In this document: one piece after another, positions 16,222 to 23,678 of the stretch | Layout: the number at the start of each line of letters is the position of its first letter | How positions within the stretch are numbered: the first letter of the stretch is position 1 | Assembly: GCF_026625985.1 (NCBI RefSeq) | Contig: NZ_CP113116.1 | Location: forward strand, 4,154,001 to 4,218,000 | Source of the DNA: Mycobacterium sp. Aquia_213 | GTDB taxonomy: Bacteria; Actinomycetota; Actinomycetes; Mycobacteriales; Mycobacteriaceae | DNA: 64,000 nucleotides | Direction: 5' to 3' | Translations under genes and position numbers: made by a program | Notes under the pieces: model-generated | The model's database searches: none | The model's input: the letters and a program-made list of their open reading frames with translations, nothing else | Told to the model about the DNA's origin: nothing

Positions 16222-17088
16222 TTGCGCCGGACCGGGCCGAAGCGCCCGGGTGAAGATGACGTTCACCTGGCGCATCGCCACGCTGTAGGGCCACCACGCC
16301 AGCCGCTTGAAGGCGTACAGCGCCCGGATGTCCTGCGAGGTGTAGATCAGGTATCTGTTCTTCGCCACCCCGGCCAGGATCTTCTCGGCGGCCCTTTCCG
16401 GCGACACCGCATGCCCGCTGAACCGGTCGATCCACCGGCTGACCTTGGGGTCGTCGCGGTCGACGCCCGCGATCTCGACCGTGTCGACCAGCGGCGTCTT
16501 CACCGCCCCGGGCACCACGACGGAGACCCCGATGCGATGCCGGGCCAGGTCGAAGCGCAGCACCTCGGACAGGCCGCGTAATCCGTACTTGCTGGCGCTG
16601 TAGGCGGCGTGCCACGGCAGCGCGACCAGCCCGGCCGCCGACGACACATTGACCACACGCCCACCGCGGCGGGCCGCCACCATCTGCGGCACGAACGTCT
16701 CGATGACGTGGATCGGACCCATCAGGTTGATCGCGACCATCTTGGTCCACTGCTCGTGGCTGAGCCGGTCGACGGTCCCCCAGGCCGACACTCCCGCGAT
16801 GTTCATCACGACGTCCATGCTCGGATGCGCGGCGTGGACGTCGGCGGCGAACGCCGCGACCTGGTCGTAGTCGGCGATATCCAGCACCCGGTGCGCCGGC
16901 ACCTGTGCGCCCAGCGCGCGGGCGTCGGCCACGGTCTGGGCCAGCCCGTCGGCGTCGCGATCCGTCAGGAACAACTCGGCCCCGTGCGCCGCCAGCCGCA
17001 ACGCGGTGGCCCGGCCGATGCCGCTGGCCGCGCCGGTGATCAGACTGCGCTTCCCCGCGAAATACCGCGCGGGTCCCCTCTGCGCCAT
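16183..17088 (-). CDS. Short-chain dehydrogenase (Rv3057c orthologue)
   Basis: 301 aa SDR. The cofactor motif TGAASGIG is at 18-25 and the aspartate TDRDADG after strand 2 suggests NAD(H) preference. Catalytic Ser and Tyr-Lys are visible in VNVSSAAGLVALPWHAAYSASKYG. A C-terminal extension of about 60 residues with AFKRLAWWPYSVAMRQ may bind membranes, as in hydroxysteroid-type SDRs. Its 3' end overlaps dinP convergently. It lies downstream of the TetR gene on the same strand and may be part of that unit. Confidence 0.9.
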   Translation of the reverse strand: MAQRGPARYFAGKRSLITGAASGIGRATALRLAAHGAELFLTDRDADGLAQTVADARALGAQVPAHRVLDIADYDQVAAFAADVHAAHPSMDVVMNIAGVSAWGTVDRLSHEQWTKMVAINLMGPIHVIETFVPQMVAARRGGRVVNVSSAAGLVALPWHAAYSASKYGLRGLSEVLRFDLARHRIGVSVVVPGAVKTPLVDTVEIAGVDRDDPKVSRWIDRFSGHAVSPERAAEKILAGVAKNRYLIYTSQDIRALYAFKRLAWWPYSVAMRQVNVIFTRALRPGPAQLGRHDQFESHPE

Positions 17089-17124
17089 GTGGGTGACGAT
17101 ACCGCCGGTAACGACTGGGCCGCG

Positions 17125-17763
17125 TTATCCGCGGCCGCCACCCCACAAGGAGTTCAGCCACAACTGCTCGAGAAGCCGGACCCGGCGGTCGAGATCGTCG
17201 TCGCGGCCGACGAAGATCGGGTCGCCGGTCAGCGTCAGGGAAGTGGTGCCGATCAGGGTGCGCACCAGCGTCGGGATGTCGTCGCTGATCGGATTCGCGG
17301 TCCCGGCTGCCATCTCCGCTTCGACGATCGCGACGATGTCCCGCAGCACCACCTCGAGCTGCTGCTCGAGCATGCTCTGGATTGCGACGTCGGTGTAGCG
17401 GGCGGCATTGCAGGCCGTCATCACCGGGTCGTTGTGCGCGTAGACCGCGGCGGCGCTGCCCACCATGCGCTTGGCGAACTGCTCCGGTGACTCGTCGGGC
17501 TGGCGGGGGGCGAAAAACTGGGTGAGTTCTTCGAGCTCTTGGGTGGCCTCGGCCACGATCGCCGCGAGCACCGCGTACTTGGAGTCGAAGTAGAAGTAGA
17601 AGCCGGACCGGCCCACCCCGGCCCGAAGACTGATGGTGCTGACGGACAGCTCCGCGAACGGCCGCTCCTGCAGCAATTCACGCACCGCGGCCATGATCGC
17701 CTGCCGGTGCTTGTCGCCACGCCGCCGCGTCGCCGGCTCGCCCGGTTCCGCGTGGCTGCTCAT
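17125..17763 (-). CDS. TetR family regulator (Rv3058c orthologue)
   Basis: 212 aa from ATG 17763, chosen because AAGGTCAGGGG precedes it. The helix-turn-helix SVSTISLRAGVGRSGFYFYF is followed by a helical domain resembling EthR-type ligand pockets. It is divergent from cyp136, and an inverted repeat lies between them, so it probably controls the P450 and the downstream SDR. The pairing regulator-cyp136-SDR is conserved in M. tuberculosis. Confidence 0.9.
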   Translation of the reverse strand: MSSHAEPGEPATRRRGDKHRQAIMAAVRELLQERPFAELSVSTISLRAGVGRSGFYFYFDSKYAVLAAIVAEATQELEELTQFFAPRQPDESPEQFAKRMVGSAAAVYAHNDPVMTACNAARYTDVAIQSMLEQQLEVVLRDIVAIVEAEMAAGTANPISDDIPTLVRTLIGTTSLTLTGDPIFVGRDDDLDRRVRLLEQLWLNSLWGGGRG

Positions 17764-17799
17764 CCCCTGACCTTGCACCACACCACTCCAAAAGCAAAC

Positions 17800-17813
17800 T
17801 TGACAGCCGTCAA
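17800..17813. promoter_or_regulatory. Candidate TetR operator upstream of cyp136
   Basis: TTGAC-AGCC-GTCAA is an inverted repeat with 5-bp arms in the 115-bp gap between the divergent TetR gene and cyp136. It is 37 bp upstream of the TetR start codon. Position is convincing; the arms are short. Confidence 0.5.
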
Positions 17814-17878
17814 CTTTGTCCCGAAGGATAGTGGCAAGTGACGGATGTCACCAGCCCCGGGTCCGCAAAGGAGCGTCC

Positions 17879-19360
17879 ATGCCCGCCACCATCAGCACCC
17901 CGCATTACCTGCTCGACCAGGCGAAGCGCCGGTTCACGCCGTCGATCAACAACTTTCCCGGCATGGGGATGGTCGAACGCAAGCTGCTGAGCACCCAGTT
18001 CCCGGAGCGGAAACTCGCCGACCCACCGCCGGGCAGCGGGCTCAAGCCCGCCATGGGTGACGCGGGGCTGCCGATCTTCGGGCACATCGTCGAGATGATG
18101 CGCGGCGGCCCGGAGTATCTGCTGCACCTCTACCAGACCAAGGGTCCGGTGATCTTCGGCGACTCACCGGTGCTCCCGGGTGTCTCCGCGCTCGGCCCGG
18201 ACGCCGCGCAAGTCGTCTACTCCAACCGCAACAAGGACTTCTCGCAGCAGGGCTGGGTGCCGGTGATCGGGCCGTTCTTCCACCGCGGGTTGATGCTGCT
18301 GGACTTCGAAGAGCACATGTTCCACCGGCGGATCATGCAGGAGGCCTTCGTGCGCTCCCGGCTGGTCAACTATGTCGAGCAGATGGACCAGGTGGTGTCG
18401 CAGACCGTCGCCAACAACTGGGTGGTCAACGACGCGCGCTTCCTGCTCTACCCGGCGATGAAGGAGCTGACGCTCGACATCGCCTCGATGGTGTTCATGG
18501 GCCACGAGCCGGGCACCGACCACGAGCTGGTGACCAAGGTCAACAAGGCGTTTGCGGTTACCACCCGCGCGGGCAACGCGATCATCCGGACACCGGTGCC
18601 GCCGTTCACCTGGTGGCGCGGACTCAAGGCGCGCGAGCTGCTGGAGAATTACTTCCGCGAACGGGTCAAGGAGCAGCGGGCGACGCAGGGCGACGACCTG
18701 CTGTCGGTGTTGTGCCGAACCGAGGACGAGGACGGCAACAAGTTCTCTGACGAAGACATCATCAACCACATGATTTTCCTGATGATGGCCGCCCACGACA
18801 CGTCGACGTCGACGGTGACGACGATGGCCTACAACCTGGCGACCCACCCGGAATGGCAGCAGCGCTGCCGCGAGGAATCCGACCGCCTTGGCGACGGACC
18901 GCTCGACATCGACGCGCTGGAGAAGCTGGAATCGCTGGACCTGGTGATGAACGAGTCGATCCGGTTGGTGACGCCGGTGCAGTGGGCCATGCGGCGTACG
19001 GTGCGCGACACCGAGCTGCTGGGCTACTACATACCCGAAGGCACCAACGTCATCGCGTACCCGGGAGTTAATCATCGGTTGCCCGAATTGTGGACGGACC
19101 CAATGAAATTCGATCCGGAACGATTCACCGAGCCGCGCAATGAGCACAAACGGCACCGCTACGCGTTCTCACCGTTCGGCGGGGGCGCCCACAAGTGCAT
19201 CGGAATGACCTTCGGGCAATTGGAAATCAAGACGATTCTGCACCGGCTGCTGCGCAAGTACCGGTTGGAGCCGCCCCGCCCGGGCTACAAGTGCGAGTGG
19301 GATTACGGCGGCATGCCGGTGCCGAAGGACGGCATGCCAATTCTGTTGCGCCCGCTCTGA
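17879..19360 (+). CDS. cyp136: Cytochrome P450 CYP136
   Basis: 493 aa, close to the 492 aa of M. tuberculosis Cyp136. The haem ligand is Cys440 in FSPFGGGAHKCIG, the ExxR pair is in VMNESIRLV, and the oxygen-activating I-helix reads MMAAHDTSTST. ATG 17879 is preceded by AAAGGAG. P450s hydroxylate hydrophobic substrates; the substrate of CYP136 is not known to me, and similarity to sterol-demethylase-like P450s has been noted for this family. Regulation is likely by the divergent TetR. Confidence 0.95.
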   Translation: MPATISTPHYLLDQAKRRFTPSINNFPGMGMVERKLLSTQFPERKLADPPPGSGLKPAMGDAGLPIFGHIVEMMRGGPEYLLHLYQTKGPVIFGDSPVLPGVSALGPDAAQVVYSNRNKDFSQQGWVPVIGPFFHRGLMLLDFEEHMFHRRIMQEAFVRSRLVNYVEQMDQVVSQTVANNWVVNDARFLLYPAMKELTLDIASMVFMGHEPGTDHELVTKVNKAFAVTTRAGNAIIRTPVPPFTWWRGLKARELLENYFRERVKEQRATQGDDLLSVLCRTEDEDGNKFSDEDIINHMIFLMMAAHDTSTSTVTTMAYNLATHPEWQQRCREESDRLGDGPLDIDALEKLESLDLVMNESIRLVTPVQWAMRRTVRDTELLGYYIPEGTNVIAYPGVNHRLPELWTDPMKFDPERFTEPRNEHKRHRYAFSPFGGGAHKCIGMTFGQLEIKTILHRLLRKYRLEPPRPGYKCEWDYGGMPVPKDGMPILLRPL

Positions 19361-19378
19361 ACTCGAGCATCGGCAAAC

Positions 19379-19933
19379 TCAGGCCAACAGCCGATTGGCG
19401 CACGCGATCAGCGCGCGCAACGCCGAGTCTGTCGGGTCCTCGGACAGGCCCACAGCCCATTCGGCACGGATGCCGTCGCTGCCGCAGATGAACGTGGCCG
19501 TACACCCGTCCGAAGCCATCTGATGAAACTTCAACGTCTCGATCGCGATCCCGCGCTCGTGCAGCATCGTGGTGAGTGCGGCGATCGGCCCGCTGGCGGC
19601 AGCGGTCGAGGTGCGGATGCAATCGCCGACGGCGATCATCGCCCGGAAATTGCGGGCCTGTGGACCGAGCCGCCCGGTGGGTCGCTCGGTGTCGGCACAC
19701 ACCCAGTGCCCGAGCCGCAGCGGGCCGGCGGTGTGGCCGTAGGCCGTCACGAAGTCTTCCCACGTCATCGCGCCGGCCTGTTCCCGCAGGCCGCGCGGTA
19801 AGGCGACGCCGAAGTGATCACCGAACCATGCGTTGGCGTCGCGCCGGCGGGCAGGAACGCTGGTGAGATTCGGCGCCGGAATGCGCAGTGGCCTAGAAAA
19901 AGGCTGGGTAACAAGAGGCTGGGTAAGAGGCAC
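19379..19933 (-). CDS. Stand-alone LeuA-type allosteric/dimer domain protein
   Basis: 184 aa. Residues from about 45 resemble the linker of 2-isopropylmalate synthase (GVALPRGLRE...FVTAYG). Residues from about 95 to the end match its leucine-binding regulatory domain: SGPIAALTTML, then a long strand-rich stretch, and finally ALRALIACANRLL. The catalytic TIM barrel is absent, so it cannot condense acetyl-CoA. It may sense leucine, titrate or heteromerise with LeuA, or be a domesticated remnant. The start is GTG 19933. The structured leader upstream resembles those of true leuA genes. Confidence 0.75.
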   Translation of the reverse strand: MPLTQPLVTQPFSRPLRIPAPNLTSVPARRRDANAWFGDHFGVALPRGLREQAGAMTWEDFVTAYGHTAGPLRLGHWVCADTERPTGRLGPQARNFRAMIAVGDCIRTSTAAASGPIAALTTMLHERGIAIETLKFHQMASDGCTATFICGSDGIRAEWAVGLSEDPTDSALRALIACANRLLA

Positions 19934-19970
19934 GGTGTCGGTCTTCTCTGGTCATAAGGAACGACCGACG

Positions 19971-20059
19971 GTAGTAGCTTTCGACCCACAGCGGGGGGTC
20001 GGTCTGGATCAGACCCCGCTGCGGGTACTGGCTACTACGGCACTCGTGAGAAGACGCAC
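19971..20059 (-). promoter_or_regulatory. Structured mRNA leader with a 16-codon peptide, leuA-like
   Basis: On the minus strand a GTG at 20059 opens a 16-codon peptide with adjacent Leu codons CTT CTC and two Val codons, ending TGA at 20009. Around its end the RNA can form an outer stem GTAGTAGC/GCTACTAC (20031-20038 with 19971-19978), a GC-rich stem (20014-20025 with 19985-19998), or an alternative hairpin GGTCTG/CAGACC (20001-20015). A conserved pseudoknot-forming leader (LEU element) has been described upstream of actinobacterial leuA genes; this may be a member. No U-rich terminator follows, so control would be of translation. Confidence 0.55.
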
Positions 20060-20138
20060 GATCGCGACATTAGACGCCGTCCGTCCGTTGGTGCAACTTT
20101 ATTTCGGGCAGGGTGTCCCGCATACCTGACCTAATCGG

Positions 20139-20164
20139 GTTTACACGGGTCGAATAGTGGCTAT
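20139..20164 (+). promoter_or_regulatory. SigF-like promoter 1
   Basis: GTTT (20139-20142), a 16-bp spacer and GGCTAT (20159-20164) fit the mycobacterial SigF consensus GTTT-N15-17-GGGTAT. It lies 45 bp before the first of three related small genes. The segment from the spacer on is repeated almost exactly at promoter 2. Confidence 0.6.
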
Positions 20165-20208
20165 CCCGTCGTCGCTTAAATCCACCCCCTCAGCGGAAAG
20201 GCACAACG

Positions 20209-20334
20209 ATGAAATCGACGGCAGCCGAGAAGGCGCTTGACGCGGCGGCCATGGCAAGAGGGTTCATCGAAGTGTTGCTGGTGCCGACCCGATTTTCCTC
20301 GGCGTGGGAACGAATCGCGGCCGCCCAGCACTGA
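20209..20334 (+). CDS. Degenerate small lipoprotein paralogue, lipobox lost
   Basis: 41 aa, starting at ATG 20209 after GGAAAGG. The first 14 residues (MKSTAAEKALDAAA) align with the two genes downstream, which start MKSMTSKKALKVAA and MKSQSTKKTLKAGA. Where those have VPSGCS or LPTGCS, this one has VPTRFS, so the lipidated cysteine is gone. The hydrophobic core is also broken by charged residues, and the tail is unrelated. It is probably a decaying copy; it could still be expressed because its promoter and ribosome binding site are intact. Confidence 0.5.
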   Translation: MKSTAAEKALDAAAMARGFIEVLLVPTRFSSAWERIAAAQH

Positions 20335-20345
20335 TCGAACAGCAG

Positions 20346-20371
20346 GTTTACCTGCGTCGAATAGCGGCTAT
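20346..20371 (+). promoter_or_regulatory. SigF-like promoter 2
   Basis: GTTT (20346-20349), a 16-bp spacer and GGCTAT (20366-20371). The flanking block is a near-exact direct repeat of that at promoter 1. The -35 sits inside a small inverted repeat, GCAGG-TTTA-CCTGC (20342-20355). The first codon of the lipoprotein gene is 58 bp downstream. Confidence 0.6.
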
Positions 20372-20428
20372 CCCCTCGTCGCCTCAGCCGCGAGCGGCTA
20401 TGCATCCCTCAGATGAAAGGCAACGACA

Positions 20429-20569
20429 ATGAAGTCGATGACCTCCAAGAAGGCCCTTAAAGTTGCCGCAGCAGCGGTCGGGCTGGTCGCAGTGATGCTC
20501 GTACCGAGTGGGTGTTCAACGGCGGTGGGCGGCACGGGTGGCAACGGCGGGCTGACCATCTCCCTCTAG
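20429..20569 (+). CDS. Small lipoprotein, 46 aa
   Basis: 46 aa. A charged N-terminus (MKSMTSKKALK) is followed by a hydrophobic stretch and the lipobox LVPSGCS with Cys29, so the mature peptide is a lipidated tail of only 18 residues rich in Gly (TAVGGTGGNGGLTISL). It would be exported and anchored to the outer face of the membrane. It is preceded by a SigF-like promoter and AAAGGCAACGAC as ribosome binding site, and followed by a hairpin terminator. It belongs to a tandem family of three and is too short for most gene callers. No function is known to me. Confidence 0.75.
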   Translation: MKSMTSKKALKVAAAAVGLVAVMLVPSGCSTAVGGTGGNGGLTISL

Positions 20570-20586
20570 CCGACTTAGGCCGACTT

Positions 20587-20615
20587 CCGACGGCGCCCTT
20601 TGGAGCTGCCGTCGG
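20587..20615 (+). terminator. Hairpin after the 46-aa lipoprotein gene
   Basis: CCGACGGC (20587-20594) pairs perfectly with GCCGTCGG (20608-20615) across a 13-nt loop, starting 18 nt after the stop codon. There is no long T tract. It probably ends or attenuates the short transcript. Confidence 0.5.
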
Positions 20616-20741
20616 CAGGTTTCCATTGCGTGAACGCCATACATTCGTGTCTTGCAGCGTCGTCACCACGCAAAATCCTCTATTGCGTTGTGCCAGTGCA
20701 CATATGACAAAACCCGGACGTGAGAAACGTCACGAAATCTG

Positions 20742-20768
20742 GTTTACACGTGCGTAACAGCGGGGTAT
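20742..20768 (+). promoter_or_regulatory. SigF-like promoter 3, the best match
   Basis: GTTT (20742-20745), a 17-bp spacer and GGGTAT (20763-20768) match the SigF consensus exactly. The start codon of the third small gene is 56 bp downstream, the same distance as for the second gene. Confidence 0.65.
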
Positions 20769-20823
20769 GCGGAGGTGTCCGTAACCGTAACGGCGATTTG
20801 TCCCCTCTCGGAAAGGCACGACG

Positions 20824-21003
20824 ATGAAGTCGCAATCCACCAAGAAAACGCTTAAAGCCGGCGCAGCCGCCCTCGGGGTGGCCGCCATGCTGATACTGCC
20901 GACTGGATGCTCGACCGCCGCGGGCGGCGCGGGCGGTGGCGGCCTTGTTGGTGGCTCCAGTGGCGGGCTCTTAGGCGGAGTTATTGGCGGCCTAGGCCTC
21001 TGA
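20824..21003 (+). CDS. Small Gly-rich lipoprotein, 59 aa
   Basis: 59 aa paralogue of the preceding gene. MKSQSTKKTLK is followed by a hydrophobic segment and the lipobox LPTGCS with Cys29. The mature 31-residue tail is dominated by Gly, Ser, Leu and Ala (GGAGGGGLVGGSSGGLL...), with no catalytic residues. GGAAAGG provides the ribosome binding site. A strong terminator follows directly. The conserved part is the signal and lipobox, while the tail diverges, so the role may be structural or a cell-envelope marker. Expression should be SigF-dependent. Confidence 0.75.
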   Translation: MKSQSTKKTLKAGAAALGVAAMLILPTGCSTAAGGAGGGGLVGGSSGGLLGGVIGGLGL

Positions 21004-21014
21004 CCTTTCGGGCA

Positions 21015-21060
21015 GGCGGCCCGCTGGGAACCTCGGTTCCTGGCGGGCCGCCTTCCTTTT
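21015..21060. terminator. Strong intrinsic terminator, shared by convergent genes
   Basis: GGCGGCCCGC (21015-21024) pairs with GCGGGCCGCC (21043-21052), with an inner GGAACC/GGTTCC stem, followed on the plus strand by TTCCTTTT. It starts 12 nt after the lipoprotein stop and abuts the stop of the convergent MEDS/ATPase gene, so it can serve both. Confidence 0.8.
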
Positions 21061-22025
21061 CAGCTGATTGGCCCGGCCGAAGAATTCAGCCGCAGGTATG
21101 CCTGAATCGTCGTTCCGGTGCTGGCGGTGTGGGTGCGGACCAGATCTGAGATGGCGTTGACCAGAAACAATCCGCGGCTGGCTGGGCCGGTCGGACCGGG
21201 GTCGAGGCGTCCCACCAGCGGATCGTCGAGGCGCCCGTTGTCGCGGGCCTCGCACACCAGGTGGTCATCGTCGCGCCAAAAGGCCAGCCGGCACGCGCCG
21301 TCGGTGTACATCAAGCTATTGGTGGCCAGCTCGGTGGCGACCAGTTGCAGGTCTTCGATGCCGTCCTGGGACAGTCCGACCCAGCCGGCGTAGTTGACCG
21401 CGAACGACCGCGCCGGGCGCAGGTCCGCGGATTTGCGGACCATGTAGGTCACGGCGCCCGGATTAGCGGCAAGGGGCTGGTTGCACTGCGCCAGCACGTC
21501 ATCCGGCGCGTAGTCGGCGCTGGCTTGCAGCGAGCCGCATTTCCACAGCAGCGGATGGGTCGCACGGGCGCTTGCCAGCACATCGTCGTCCAGCCGTTCC
21601 GCATCGTAGAGACACAGCGCGGTCAGCTGGCGACCTTCAAACGCGCTGTTGACCAGCGCTTCATGCTGCTTGCAGGCCAAAAACTCGTCCGCCGTGCGCT
21701 CCGGCCAGCAAACCTGGCTGACAATGCGCGCGCGCCGGTCGGCGTTCTCCTCGACAAACGAGCCCTCCAACGCCAGAAATCGGCTGGGGTTGCGCGCGGC
21801 CTCGGCGATGTCGACCAGCTGCAGCCCGGCCGTCGAGCCCTCGCCACCCAGCGCGTCACGTATCAAGCCCAGGTAGTCCCCGGGCACCGCTACGAGGACC
21901 GGCTCGTCCAGCGCCAAACCTTCGAGCACGAAGGGCACCACTGTGTCCAGGTACTCCCGTTGCGAGTGGTAGAGGAGCGCGGAATGAACGAAGCCTTGAC
22001 GCCCGTTCTCCGTGCCCCTGACCAT
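21060..22025 (-). CDS. MEDS-domain sensor with RsbW-like ATPase (anti-sigma factor type)
   Basis: About 321 aa from ATG 22025 (GGGAGC upstream); GTG 22049 and TTG 22058 are possible longer starts. Residues 10-180 resemble the MEDS sensory domain (HSALLYHSQREYLDTVVPF...), found in signalling proteins of the SigB/SigF type. The C-terminal 120 residues are a GHKL ATPase of the RsbW kind, with N-box ELATNSL, the DNG motif and GLFLVNAISD. Such proteins bind and inhibit a sigma factor or phosphorylate its antagonist. It is convergent with the SigF-promoter lipoproteins, which fits a common stress pathway. The sigma partner is not in the window. Confidence 0.8.
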   Translation of the reverse strand: MVRGTENGRQGFVHSALLYHSQREYLDTVVPFVLEGLALDEPVLVAVPGDYLGLIRDALGGEGSTAGLQLVDIAEAARNPSRFLALEGSFVEENADRRARIVSQVCWPERTADEFLACKQHEALVNSAFEGRQLTALCLYDAERLDDDVLASARATHPLLWKCGSLQASADYAPDDVLAQCNQPLAANPGAVTYMVRKSADLRPARSFAVNYAGWVGLSQDGIEDLQLVATELATNSLMYTDGACRLAFWRDDDHLVCEARDNGRLDDPLVGRLDPGPTGPASRGLFLVNAISDLVRTHTASTGTTIQAYLRLNSSAGPIS

Positions 22026-22184
22026 TTCGGCGCTCCCGCTTTCAATCACCAATGCCAACCCCCTGCCGGACCGGCTCCCTTTACGTATCCCCGCGCCCCA
22101 TTACCAATCCCAAGTACCCCGCACGCGCGTTCCCTACGCAGGAAAGTGATCACAAACCAGCCTCGAATAACCGGACGACGTCCG

Positions 22185-23672
22185 TCACAGCCACCAGGAG
22201 GCAGCGGCGTCGAGATGACGACGAATGCGGTAGCGCGCCAAGCTGTCGTCTCCGGCCGTGATCGCGTCGAGAATCCGCAAATGCGCGTGTTCGACGGCGG
22301 CGAAGTCATCCCGGGCGGGGGGCTCTTGCCCGGTGCTGGACCAGTGCCGGCGAAACAGCTCGACGATGATCCTCAAGAACAGGTCCAACAGCGCGTTGCC
22401 GGCCAGCTGCGCCAGTCCGATGTGGAACCGCAATTCCTCTGACGAGGCCTGGCGCGCATCATCGGCGATGTGCGGCGTGGCGACGAGCGCGGACCGGTGA
22501 GTGTGCAGGAAGGCCGCCACCTCGGGTTCGGCGCGGCGTTTGACGACCTTGACGACGTTGTCGATCTCGATGGCGTCGCGCACGCAACGCAGGTCTTCGC
22601 GGCTCGGCTTTCGGAATTGCAGGTACAGCGCGATGGTGTCGATGCTGGCCTGTGCATGGGGCTTGGTGACGACCAGCCCGCCACCGGGCCCGCGGCGCAT
22701 CTGCGCGACCGAGTGGTATTCGAGCAGTCGCACCGCTTCGCGTAACACCGCGCGGCTCACCCGGTAGCGCTCCAGCAAAGCCGTCTCGGTGCCGAAGACC
22801 GAACCGACCTGCCAGCCGCCGGAGCCGATCTCGTCGCCGATGCTGGCCGCCAGCACCTCCGCCATCTTCGCGCGCGGAAGTCCGCTGTCGGCCGGCTCAG
22901 GTCTGCGGCCGGCCCGCCCGGCCCGCCCCGCCCCCGGGTGATGCTCTTGCAGCCAGGCGTTCACCGCTTCGACGTGTCGCTCGGACAGCGTCTTGGCACG
23001 GGCGGAATCGCCGGCGGTAACGGCGGCAACGATTTCGGAGTGGTCGTGGTGCATGTAATCGAGTGCCTCGATGGCCTCACTTGCCGAGTCGGTGCGCGAC
23101 CGCAGGGCGTAGCGGGTGGTCAGCCTCATCAACACGTCGATAAACAGTTGGAGGACCGGGTTTTTCGACTGCTCCGCCAGCGCGATGTGGAACTCGTCGC
23201 GCGGTGCCGGCAGACCCGGCCGCCACTGTTCCGCGGCGCGCAGCACTCCGCGCAACCGCTCGATGCCGGCTTCGTCGATCCGCTCCGCCGCAAGCGAGGC
23301 CGCCAACGGCTCGAGCACCAGTCGCGCGTTGAGCAGATCGGCCAGCGTGGTGCCCAGGTATTCGAGATAGATGACCACCGCGCGAGTCGCGGGTCCCGCG
23401 TCCGGCTCGCTGATCAGCAGCCCGCCGCCCGGACCGCGCCGCGTCCGGGCCACCCGATGGTGCTCGACGAGGCGAACGGCCTCCCGCAGCACCGACCGAC
23501 TCACCCCGTAGCGCTGTTGCAGCGCAGTTTCAGAACCCAGCGATTCTCCGACGGGCCAGCCGCGGCGAACGATGTCCGCCTCGATGTCGCGCGCAATCGT
23601 CGAAGCCAGCTTTTTTGTCCCGCCCGCGGCCGGCGCGGGACTTATCTGAAGCTCAATACTGGACTCCCACAA
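22185..23672 (-). CDS. Double GntR/FadR-type regulator in one polypeptide (Rv3060c orthologue)
   Basis: 495 aa containing two complete FadR-like units in tandem. Each has a winged helix (SETALQQRYGVSRSVLREAV near 48-67 and TETALLERYRVSRAVLREAV near 294-313) followed by an FCD ligand domain. A Pro/Gly/Arg-rich linker joins them. One chain could act as an intramolecular dimer and bind one operator. M. tuberculosis Rv3060c has the same layout (about 490 aa). The start appears to be TTG 23672, only 6 nt after the thiolase stop, so the two are probably co-transcribed. It likely senses an acyl-CoA or organic acid. Confidence 0.9.
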   Translation of the reverse strand: MWESSIELQISPAPAAGGTKKLASTIARDIEADIVRRGWPVGESLGSETALQQRYGVSRSVLREAVRLVEHHRVARTRRGPGGGLLISEPDAGPATRAVVIYLEYLGTTLADLLNARLVLEPLAASLAAERIDEAGIERLRGVLRAAEQWRPGLPAPRDEFHIALAEQSKNPVLQLFIDVLMRLTTRYALRSRTDSASEAIEALDYMHHDHSEIVAAVTAGDSARAKTLSERHVEAVNAWLQEHHPGAGRAGRAGRRPEPADSGLPRAKMAEVLAASIGDEIGSGGWQVGSVFGTETALLERYRVSRAVLREAVRLLEYHSVAQMRRGPGGGLVVTKPHAQASIDTIALYLQFRKPSREDLRCVRDAIEIDNVVKVVKRRAEPEVAAFLHTHRSALVATPHIADDARQASSEELRFHIGLAQLAGNALLDLFLRIIVELFRRHWSSTGQEPPARDDFAAVEHAHLRILDAITAGDDSLARYRIRRHLDAAASWWL

Positions 23673-23678
23673 GCTTTC

